Assembly: GCA_965248805.1 (NCBI GenBank)
Contig: CBDFKJ010000008.1
Coordinates: forward strand, 558,001-622,000
Origin: CBDFKJ01 sp965248805
GTDB taxonomy: Bacteria; Pseudomonadota; Alphaproteobacteria; UBA6615
DNA: 64,000 nucleotides
Direction: 5' to 3'
The notes under the pieces are model-generated. The model was not told the origin of the DNA and did no database searches. It worked only from the letters and a program-made list of their open reading frames with translations. Position numbers and translations under genes: made by a program. Of the stretch, positions 19,509-27,809 are shown one piece after another; position 1 is the first letter of the stretch; each line of letters opens with the position of its first letter.

Positions 19509-20901
19509 TTAGTTTGTGCAAGGGGCGTTGCCGGCCATTGATGCCAGCGTCTCCTCCGTCCGCTCGACAAGGTCTGGGTCGCACGTATCGGCCGCCGCGC
19601 AGACTTCGATAACGGTCGTTAAGGCGTCGCGCGCGCGGCACTCTCCCAAGTCATTGAGCGCCAGGCCCAAGTAGTGCCAGCCATTCACGTGGTCGGGCGC
19701 CAATTCGACCGTGCGTTCGAGATCGGCGACGGCCGCGCGCGGCTCACTCAGCCGACGGTACAGGAAGGCGCGCCGCGGTGGTAGAGCACGCGAACATCGT
19801 CGCCGCCATAGACTGTTGCGACATCGTAGTCGTCTCTGGCCTCGGCGTGGCGGTCCAGACTCTCCAGCACGATGGCGCGGGTGACGCGCGTATCGGGGTC
19901 CAGCGGCGCCAGCGCGAGGGCCAGGTCCAGATCGGCGAGCGCTTCGTTGAGGCGTCCGCCCCTGTAATGCAATCCACCACGATCATCGAGCAGGTCCGTT
20001 GTCTGCGGATGGCGTGCGGCCGCGCGGTCGTAGTTCGCCACCGCTGCATCGTAGTCGTCGCTGTGGTCGTGCGCCTTGCCGCGCCAATAATAGTATTTCC
20101 AGTAGTCACCGTGCCGCAGGGCTTCGTTGAAGAGGGGGATCGACTCCGCAAATCGCTGTTTCCGATAGAGGAGGCGTGCGAGCACGAAATGAAGGTAGCC
20201 CGCAAGCGACTGCAGGGCCGCATCGCGGGGAAACTCGTGATCGTCAAGGCCACGTATGCATTGATTTCCGGCAGTGATCCGCCCCACCACGGCCGCTTGC
20301 TCGCCAGGACCGCCTCGCGGATTGAGAACGAGTGGGGGACTTGCGCCAGACCGGCCCTGGCCGTCTCGTTCACCTCGCCGCGCCGCCCTTGGGTCATCGC
20401 GCTGTCGATCAACAGCGCGTGCGCCGCGGTGAGCTTGGCGTTGACCGCGATCGCTTCGGTGAGGTCGGCGCGGGCGTCCTCGAACGCTTCGGCCATTGCC
20501 GCGAACCGTTCAGGCGCGGTCGCGGCGGCGGGTTTATGCCCCCGCGAATGCCAACCGCGCTGCCAGTGGTTGTAAGCACGCGCCAGTCGGGCTGCATAGG
20601 AGTCGGGCATGGCGCCGATCCATTGGCCCAAGCCCCGGCGAACGGCCGCGTCGTTGTTGATGAAGGCTCGGAACGCCGACTCCACACTCGCCTCCGAGAC
20701 TTCAGCGGCCTCAAACGCGCCTTGCATGATGGTCAGTCGAGCCTCCAGTGCGTCGTACTCGCCGCCGCGGAGCAGGTCGAGCAGGACGAGTTTGTCCTCG
20801 AACCGGTCGGGCAGGGCCGGCTCATGCTGGCGCGATTCCGGCTCGCACCCGCTCAGCGCGAGCCCCGCCAAAACGGAAATGACAAGGGCCCGTCGTCGCA
20901 T
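19509..20901 (-). pseudogene. TPR-repeat lipoprotein, broken by two frameshifts
   Basis: The 5' part starts MRRRALVISVLAGLALSGCEPE, a lipoprotein signal with lipobox LSGC, and continues to about 20255. The TPR-rich part (LARLLYRKQRFAESIPLFNEAL, YYYWRGKAHDHSDDYDAAV, LNEALADLDLALALAPLD) is in a second frame down to about 19770. The last repeat (FLYRRLSEPRAAVADLE, then APDHVNGWHYLGLALNDLG) is in a third frame and ends at 19509. A missing G near 20254 and an indel near 19772 would restore one ~460-residue protein. The gene is either a recent pseudogene or carries sequencing errors. Such TPR lipoproteins are protein-interaction scaffolds; no specific role is known. Confidence 0.75.
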
Positions 20902-20998
20902 GCGCTGTCACCCGGCAAATGCGTTCAGGCCGGGCACTCTAGGCGAAATAGGTAAATCGACCCTATTCACCTGCCGCAAGGGCATCCGCGCGGGCCAC

Positions 20999-22030
20999 TT
21001 ATGGCGTCAACAAGCCGACCAAGTCGCGCACGTCTCGCATCACCGGTGCGGCGAGGGCATCGGCGCGCTTGGCACCATCGCGCAGGACGCCGTCGACATA
21101 GGCGGGGTCGGCGTTGAGGCGCTGCATCTCGGTGCCGATCGGCCCCAGCGTCTCCACCGCGCCTTCGGCGAGTTCGTGCTTGAATTTGCTGAACTGGGCG
21201 CCGGCGAAGTGGCCGATCGCCTCGGCGATCGAGCGGTGGGTCAGCGCCGCATAGATGCGCAGCAGATTGAACGCCTCGGGCCGCTCGGCCTCTGCTTCGG
21301 CGCGGACGGTGCGGCCGTCTTCGGCCAGAACCTCCGGACCCGGCAGCGGGTGCGGGTCGGTCTTGGCCCGGCGGATCTTCAGCGCCACCTGGTCCGGACC
21401 GTCGGTGACGTTGATGCGCGAATACTCGGACGGGTCCGACTTTGACATTTTTTTTGTGCCATCGCGCAGGCTCATCACTCGCGTCGCGGCGCCCAGGATC
21501 AACGGCTCGACGATGGGGAAGAACTCGCTGCCGAAGTCGTTGTTGAACTTTTGCGCGATGTCGCGGGTCAGCTCCAAGTGCTGCTTCTGGTCCTCGCCGA
21601 CCGGCACGTGGGTGGCCCGGTAGGCCAGGATATCGGCGGCCATCAGCACCGGATAGACATACAGCCCGACCGCAGCGGCTTCGCGGTTCTTGCCGGCCTT
21701 TTCCTTGAACTGCGTCATGCGGTTCAGCCAGCCGATACGGGCGACGCAATTGAAGATCCAGGCGAGTTCGGCGTGCGCCGACACCTGGCTCTGGTTGAAG
21801 ATGATCGAGGTCTTGGGATCGATCCCGGCGGCCAGGAAGGCCGCGACCACTTCGCGCGTCTGGGCCTGCAGTTCCTTCGGGTCCTGCCACACGGTAATCG
21901 CGTGCAGATCGACCACGCAGTAGATGCATTCGTAGTCGGCCTGCAGCGCGACGAAGTTACGGATCGCGCCGAGATAGTTGCCGAGATGAAGATTGCCAGT
22001 GGGCTGAACGCCCGAGAAGACGCGGCTCAT
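20999..22030 (-). CDS. trpS: Tryptophanyl-tRNA synthetase
   Basis: TrpS charges tRNA-Trp. The 343-residue class I synthetase has the HIGH-type motif PTGNLHLGNYLGA at about 10-22 and KKMSKSDPSEYS with KMSKS at 194-198, and the length is typical. It follows murJ on the same strand by about 100 bp, an order common in alphaproteobacteria (glnD-murJ-trpS). Confidence 0.97.
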   Translation of the reverse strand: MSRVFSGVQPTGNLHLGNYLGAIRNFVALQADYECIYCVVDLHAITVWQDPKELQAQTREVVAAFLAAGIDPKTSIIFNQSQVSAHAELAWIFNCVARIGWLNRMTQFKEKAGKNREAAAVGLYVYPVLMAADILAYRATHVPVGEDQKQHLELTRDIAQKFNNDFGSEFFPIVEPLILGAATRVMSLRDGTKKMSKSDPSEYSRINVTDGPDQVALKIRRAKTDPHPLPGPEVLAEDGRTVRAEAEAERPEAFNLLRIYAALTHRSIAEAIGHFAGAQFSKFKHELAEGAVETLGPIGTEMQRLNADPAYVDGVLRDGAKRADALAAPVMRDVRDLVGLLTP

Positions 22031-22129
22031 GATAGGCTCCGGGGTTTGGACCGCCCGATTTTCGCAAACGTCGGCGGTGTGGAGTCCGCAGACTTGGGCA
22101 ACGACATATTGCCGACCGTTCGCGCCCGG

Positions 22130-23677
22130 TCAAGCTTCGCGGCGCAAGAGTGCGCGTACATCGCCCACGGTCGCGGCACCGGTGATCCGGGCTAACACAA
22201 CGAATACCACCAGGCCGACGGCGACGAGCGCAGCCAAAGCCAGAAATTGTTCCGGCGGCGCGCCGGACAGCGGCGCGACGAGCATTGCGGCTGCAACCCA
22301 CAGCCCCAGCGCCATGCCACCGGCGGCACCGACGATGCGCGGCAGGCGCGACCGCAGGCGGATGTCGATCTTAAGGTGTCCCCGGCGGTGCAACAGCCAC
22401 CCCAGGGCGCCGGCGTTGATCCACGCCGACAGCGCGGTCGCCAGCGCGATGCCGACATGGGCGAGGAACTGCATCAGTATCAGTGCCGTGGCGACGTTCA
22501 CGACCATGGCGACGGCGGCGACCGTCACCGGCGTCTTGGTGTCCTCGCGGGCGAAGAAGCCCGGCGCCAGGGCCTTGATCAGCACGTAGGCGGGCAGGCC
22601 GAGCGCGAACGCGGCGAGCGCGGCGGCTGTCGCTTGCGAGGCTTGCGCGGCGAATGCGCCGCGCTCGAACAGCACTGTGACGATCTGTTGCGGGATGACC
22701 AGCAGTGCCGCCGCCGCAGGCACCGTCAGCAACAGCGTGAATTCGATCGCTCGGTTCTGGCTGTCGTGGGCGTCGCCGTCACGGCCGGCGCGCAGCTGGC
22801 GGCTGAGCAGGGGCAGCAGGGCGATGCCCACTGCGACGCCGACCACGCCCAGCGGCAACTGGTTCACCCGGTCGGCGTAGTAGAGGTACGAGATCGCCCC
22901 GGACGGTAGGGTCGATGCCAGGATCGTATCGATCAGCAAGTTGATCTGCACCACGCCGGCGCCGATCGCGCCCGGCACCATCAAGCGAAGCAGTCGCCGC
23001 ACTTGCGGCGTCAAGCGCGGTAGCGGCAGCGACAGCGGCGCGCCCGCGCGACGGCATTCGACGGCGATCCACAGGAATTGCGCGATGCCAGCCGCCGCGA
23101 CCCCCCATGCCAGGGCGTGGCCCGTTGTCGAAAAGGTGTCGCGCAGCACCAGCAATGCGGCGATCAGAATCACGTTTAGCAGTATCGGTGTCGCTGCTGC
23201 GGCTGCGAACCGGTCGAGGCTGTTGAGCACGCCGCTCATCAGCGCGACCAGCGCCATGAACAACAGATAAGGGAACGTCAGGCGGGTCAGGTCGACGGCG
23301 AGATCGAATGTCTCCGGCGTCGCGACGAAGCCCGGTGCGATCACCACCATGAGCCACGGCATCGCCAGTTGCGCGATGAACACGAACGGCACCAGCACCA
23401 CCAGCAACGCCGCCATGGCGTCCTCGGCAAAGCGCCGCGCCGTCGGCAGTCCCGAGCCTTCCAGCTCGCGCGCGAACAGCGGCACGAAGGCGGCGTTGAA
23501 GGCGCCTTCGCCGAACAGTCGGCGGAACAGATTGGGAAACTTGAACGCGACAAAGAAGGCATCGGCCACCGGGCCGGCGCCGACAAAGCCCGCAATCAAT
23601 ATGTCGCGGGCGAAGCCGAGCACGCGGCTGCCCATGGTCCACCCGCCCACCGTGACCACGGATCTGAGCAGCGCCAT
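22130..23677 (-). CDS. murJ: Lipid II flippase MurJ (MviN)
   Basis: MurJ flips the peptidoglycan precursor lipid II across the inner membrane. The 515-residue protein has about 14 hydrophobic segments. The family start reads GWTMGSRVLGFARDILIAG, then AFFVAFKFPNLFRRLFGEGAFNAAFVPLF, the MOP-superfamily MurJ signature. It lies between glnD and trpS. Confidence 0.96.
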   Translation of the reverse strand: MALLRSVVTVGGWTMGSRVLGFARDILIAGFVGAGPVADAFFVAFKFPNLFRRLFGEGAFNAAFVPLFARELEGSGLPTARRFAEDAMAALLVVLVPFVFIAQLAMPWLMVVIAPGFVATPETFDLAVDLTRLTFPYLLFMALVALMSGVLNSLDRFAAAAATPILLNVILIAALLVLRDTFSTTGHALAWGVAAAGIAQFLWIAVECRRAGAPLSLPLPRLTPQVRRLLRLMVPGAIGAGVVQINLLIDTILASTLPSGAISYLYYADRVNQLPLGVVGVAVGIALLPLLSRQLRAGRDGDAHDSQNRAIEFTLLLTVPAAAALLVIPQQIVTVLFERGAFAAQASQATAAALAAFALGLPAYVLIKALAPGFFAREDTKTPVTVAAVAMVVNVATALILMQFLAHVGIALATALSAWINAGALGWLLHRRGHLKIDIRLRSRLPRIVGAAGGMALGLWVAAAMLVAPLSGAPPEQFLALAALVAVGLVVFVVLARITGAATVGDVRALLRREA

Positions 23678-23730
23678 CGCGGCTAGTCAGGCGATTTCGT
23701 TTTCAATGACTGTCGGTCGTGCGCGGCGGA

Positions 23731-26505
23731 CTACTCGGCGGCCGCCGATGCGGGAACCTTCGTCGCCGTCGCTGGTTGTGACGGTGCGGCGCCGAGCGCC
23801 GTCAGTAACGTGTCGCGGATGCGCCTTACCTTTTCTTCGTCCTCGATCTTGGTGAAGAAGCTGTCGCGCACGTAGAACACATCGACCGCGCGTTCGCCAT
23901 AGGTCGCGATCTTGGCCGACGTGATCTGCAGGCTCAGCTCCCACAGCGCCCGCGTCACGTCGTGCAACAGTCCGGGACGATCGCGCGAATTGACTTCGAT
24001 AACGGTGTGCGAGGCCGACGCGCCGTTGTCGACGATCACGCGCGGCGCGACCTTGAACACATCGGTGCGCGCCGGCCGATAATGCCTCTCGGCGTGGCGT
24101 CGCTCCGGCCGCAACTGGCCGGCAATTGCGCTTTCGATGAGTCGCTTGAGCCGCTTGATGTTATCGGTGCCGGCAAAAGCGCGACGTTCGCCGTCTTGTA
24201 TCAGAAATACGTCGAGCGCCATGCCTTGTGGCGTGGTGAAGATGCGTGCGTCGACAACGTTGGCGCCCGCAGCCGCAAGCGCGCCGGCGATCTGCGAGAA
24301 CAAGCCGGCGTGGTCGACGGCGTAGACTGTCACCTCGCTCATGGCCTTCGCGGTGTCTACGCGGCAGTCGATCGCCAGCGTAGAGTTGTCGGTTTCGGCG
24401 CCGGCGATGAGATTGGCATGTTGCATCAGCGTGTCAGTTTCGAAAGTCAGCCAATAGCCGGGATAGCCGCGCTTTAGATGTGCGTCGACCGAATGCTCAT
24501 CCCAGTCGGCGAGAGCCTCGCGGAGCTTGTCTTTGGCCCATGCGACGCGGTCGTCGCGGACGCCGGCCAGGGCCGCGCCGGTCATCAGGTCTTCGGCCGC
24601 CCAATACAGGTCGCGCAGCAGCGCCGCCTTCCAGCCGTTCCAGACCGTGGGGCCGACGGCGCGGATGTCGCATACCGTCAGGCAAAGCAGCAGCCGCAGG
24701 CGTTCGGGAGACTGCACCAACTCGACGAAGTCACGGATCGATTTCGGGTCCGTCAGGTCACGCTTGAAGGCGGTGCGGCTCATCGACAGGTGGTAACGGA
24801 CCAGCCAGGACGCTGTCTCGGTCTCTTCGTCGTCGAGCCCCAGCCTCGCGCCCAAGCGCTCGACGACCTCGGCGCCGAGTTCGGAGTGATCGCCACCGCG
24901 ACCCTTGGCGATGTCGTGGCACATGACGGCGACATACAGGGCCCGCCGCGACTGGATCTTGTGGACCACTTCCGAGGCCAGCGGATGGTCTTGCTTCAGC
25001 AGCCCGCGCTCGATCCGGCTCAAGATGCCGATGGCGAAGATGGTGTGCTCGTCGACCGTGTAGACATGGTACATGTCGTGCTGGGTCTGTCCGACCACGC
25101 GGCCGAAATCGGGGATGAAGCGGCCGAACAGGCCGGCCTCGTTCATCTTGCGCAGCGTTGTTTCCGGGTCGTGCCGCGAGGTCAGGATCGCGAGGAACTG
25201 CTGGTTGGCCTCGGGCGAGCGCAGTACAGCGGCATCGACCAGTCGCAGGTTCTGCGTCACCAGCCACAGCGCGCGCGGGTGAATGTCCAGGCCGCGCGTT
25301 TGCGCGGCGCTGAACAGCCGCAACATGGCAACCGGATCCTTGGTGAAGGTCAGCGGATCGGCGACCATGACGCGCCGGTCGCGGAGAATGAATTCGCCCA
25401 CAGGCTTGCGCGAGGCCAGACGCGGTAGACGGATCAGGGGCCGCGGCTGGTTGTCGGCCTCGATCGCGGCACAGAAGATGCCGGTCAGCGTGCCCACGGT
25501 CTTGGCCATCAAGTAGTAGTGCTTCATGAAGCGCTCGACGCCGCTGGTCCCCGCGTGGTCGCGATAGCTCATCCGTTCGGCAATTTCGCTCTGCACGTCG
25601 AAGGTCAGGCGCTCCTCGGGCCGGTCGGCCAGATAGTGCAGGTGGCAGCGCACGGTCCACAGGAAGTTCTGCGCCCGGCCGAAGCGGTGCGCCTCGGCCG
25701 CGCTCAAGACGCCGCAAGCGGCGAGGCCGGCGACGCCGACCGCGCCGTAGAGATAGCGGCCGATCCACAACAACGTTTGCAGATCGCGCAGGCCGCCCTT
25801 GCCCTCCTTGACGTTGGGCTCGACCACATAGCGGCTGTCGCCCATCTGCTTGTGCCGGGCGTCGCGCTCGGCAAGTTTTGCGGCCACGAAAGCCGGGCCG
25901 GTCGTGGCGATGATCTGGCGGTTGAAGCGGCCGACCAGCTTGTCGAACAGGTCCGCATCGCCCGCCACCAGCCGCGACTCCAGCATCGCGGTGCGGATCT
26001 CCAGGTCCCCGCGGGCGCGGGCAATGCATTCGGCGATCGATCGGGTCGCGTGCCCGACCTTGAGCCCCAGATCCCACAACAGGTAAAGCGCATAGGCGAC
26101 ATGCTTTTCGCCGCGCACCGTCGGCCGCGATGGCGTGACGAACAGCAGATCGACGTCTGAATATGGCGCCATCTCGCCGCGGCCATAGCCGCCGACGGCG
26201 ACCAGCACCATGACCTCGCGCGCGCCGGGTGCCTTGTTGGCGAACACCTGGCGCCGCGCCAGACCGTCGATGGCGCGGACAATCGTGTCCACCAATTCGG
26301 CAGTGGTATGCACGATATCGGTGCCCTGGGCGCCATCTTCCTCGAAACGGCGGCGGATGGCCGCGCGGCCCGTGCTCAGCTCTTGCTTCAGCCGCGCCAG
26401 TATCGGCGCACGCGCCGCGTCGACACTGCCGTACTCGGCCAGAATGGCTTCCAGATCGGCCTCCAGCCGCGATTCGTCCACACTCTCCGTCGGCTTGCGT
26501 GTCAT
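23731..26505 (-). CDS. glnD: [Protein-PII] uridylyltransferase/uridylyl-removing enzyme
   Basis: GlnD is the bifunctional glutamine sensor that uridylylates and deuridylylates PII proteins. The 924-residue protein has the nucleotidyltransferase site GGYGRGEMAPYSDVDLLF (about 108-125), a GlnD linker, an HD hydrolase domain (VMCHDIAKGRGGDHSELG), and two C-terminal ACT domains (VTVYAVDHAGLFSQIAGAL and VIEVNSRDRPGLLHDVTRAL). Its start overlaps the MFS gene stop in an ATGA arrangement. Confidence 0.97.
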   Translation of the reverse strand: MTRKPTESVDESRLEADLEAILAEYGSVDAARAPILARLKQELSTGRAAIRRRFEEDGAQGTDIVHTTAELVDTIVRAIDGLARRQVFANKAPGAREVMVLVAVGGYGRGEMAPYSDVDLLFVTPSRPTVRGEKHVAYALYLLWDLGLKVGHATRSIAECIARARGDLEIRTAMLESRLVAGDADLFDKLVGRFNRQIIATTGPAFVAAKLAERDARHKQMGDSRYVVEPNVKEGKGGLRDLQTLLWIGRYLYGAVGVAGLAACGVLSAAEAHRFGRAQNFLWTVRCHLHYLADRPEERLTFDVQSEIAERMSYRDHAGTSGVERFMKHYYLMAKTVGTLTGIFCAAIEADNQPRPLIRLPRLASRKPVGEFILRDRRVMVADPLTFTKDPVAMLRLFSAAQTRGLDIHPRALWLVTQNLRLVDAAVLRSPEANQQFLAILTSRHDPETTLRKMNEAGLFGRFIPDFGRVVGQTQHDMYHVYTVDEHTIFAIGILSRIERGLLKQDHPLASEVVHKIQSRRALYVAVMCHDIAKGRGGDHSELGAEVVERLGARLGLDDEETETASWLVRYHLSMSRTAFKRDLTDPKSIRDFVELVQSPERLRLLLCLTVCDIRAVGPTVWNGWKAALLRDLYWAAEDLMTGAALAGVRDDRVAWAKDKLREALADWDEHSVDAHLKRGYPGYWLTFETDTLMQHANLIAGAETDNSTLAIDCRVDTAKAMSEVTVYAVDHAGLFSQIAGALAAAGANVVDARIFTTPQGMALDVFLIQDGERRAFAGTDNIKRLKRLIESAIAGQLRPERRHAERHYRPARTDVFKVAPRVIVDNGASASHTVIEVNSRDRPGLLHDVTRALWELSLQITSAKIATYGERAVDVFYVRDSFFTKIEDEEKVRRIRDTLLTALGAAPSQPATATKVPASAAAE

Positions 26506-27809
26506 GCGTCTCGCTCGTCCTTCCGCCGTCGCGGCTCCACCGGCGAGGCTGTCTCAAGCGCGCCGGCCCAGCGGTGGCGCAGCGCAAAACCTGTGCCGGC
26601 GGCTGCCAATGCGACAATCGCCGCCATCGCGATCGGCAGCCGCAGCCCGGCGAATTCGGAGGCCGTACCGATGGCCAGAGCGCCGACAGCCGGCCCGCCA
26701 CGAATAATCATACCATACAAGCTCACCACGCGACCGCGCATTGCCTCATCGACCGCCATCTGTAGCAGCGTTTGCGACCCGATACCCATCAGGGACTCGC
26801 ACAGACCCAATACGGCCAGGCAGCCGACCGCCAGGGCAAACCAAGGTGCGGCCGCCACGGCAAACGTCGCCGCCGCCGCCAATCCGATCGCGATCAGCAC
26901 CAGGATGATCAGTCCGGTGCGGGCGCCGCGCCAGGCCATATAGCTGCCCGCGACGAGGGCGCCGACGCCCATGGCCGAGGTCATGGTCGCCAGGCCCGCC
27001 GGGCCTCGCGAAAATATCGCCTCGGCGACCGCCGGCAGCAATTCGCCCAGGGGACGCAGGGTCAGGGAATAGACCGTCATCATCAGCAGCAGCGGGCCGA
27101 TGCCGGGATGGCGCGCGGCGTAGGAAACGCCACGGGCGGCATCGATGAACAGGCTTGCGCGCCGGCTGCCGTCGCCCTGACGCGACGGCAGTTTGATGAA
27201 CGTGAGCGCAACGATGAAGCTCAGGAAGCTGAGGCCGTTGACGGCGAAGGCCTCGCCGACGCCGGCCCACAGGATGATAGGCCCGGCCACGGCCGGCCCG
27301 ATAAAGCGGGCGACGTTGAATGTGATCGATGTGAGCGCGATGGCCGTGCCCAAATCCTCGCGCGGCACCAGGCTGGGGATCAGCGACAGTCGCGCCGGCT
27401 GCCAAAACGCGGTCGCGGTGCCCAGCGCCAGCGTGAACAACAGCAACAGCCAGATATCGATCATGTCGCCGATCGTGAGCGCCGCCAGACTCAGTGTCAG
27501 CGCCATGGCCGCGTACTGAAAGACGAACGCGAGCCGCCGCCGGTCGAAGCGATCGGCGATGGCGCCGGCCAAGGGGCCCAGCACCACGCCGGGTGCGAGG
27601 TCGACGAAGGCGACAATGCCGAGCCAGGCAGCGGAGCCCGTCAACTCCCACACCAGCCAGCCAAGCGCCACGCGGTGTACCCATAGCCCGATCAGGCTGA
27701 CGGATTGGCCGGCGATGTAGAGCCGCAAGTTCCGGTGGGACAGCGCCCGCGCCAAGCCCGACCGTGGCCGCCGCTCCTGGCGTGGCGCGGCCCCGCTATC
27801 GCTCGTCAT
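26502..27809 (-). CDS. MFS transporter (MFS_3/EntS-like exporter)
   Basis: A 435-residue major facilitator with about 12 membrane helices. The N-terminal half reads LSHRNLRLYIAGQSVSLIGLW and AIADRFDRRRLAFVF (the A-like loop motif), then FWQPARLSLIPSLVPREDL, typical of the MFS_3 group that includes enterobactin exporter EntS and many drug exporters. The substrate cannot be told. It overlaps mutS by 14 bp upstream and glnD by 4 bp downstream, so it is probably co-expressed with both. Confidence 0.85.
   Translation of the reverse strand: MTSDSGAAPRQERRPRSGLARALSHRNLRLYIAGQSVSLIGLWVHRVALGWLVWELTGSAAWLGIVAFVDLAPGVVLGPLAGAIADRFDRRRLAFVFQYAAMALTLSLAALTIGDMIDIWLLLLFTLALGTATAFWQPARLSLIPSLVPREDLGTAIALTSITFNVARFIGPAVAGPIILWAGVGEAFAVNGLSFLSFIVALTFIKLPSRQGDGSRRASLFIDAARGVSYAARHPGIGPLLLMMTVYSLTLRPLGELLPAVAEAIFSRGPAGLATMTSAMGVGALVAGSYMAWRGARTGLIILVLIAIGLAAAATFAVAAAPWFALAVGCLAVLGLCESLMGIGSQTLLQMAVDEAMRGRVVSLYGMIIRGGPAVGALAIGTASEFAGLRLPIAMAAIVALAAAGTGFALRHRWAGALETASPVEPRRRKDERDA

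Noticed and set aside
24758..26701. 647-codon minus-strand frame overlapping glnD
   Set aside because: It is glnD read in another frame, Arg/Pro-rich and without domains.
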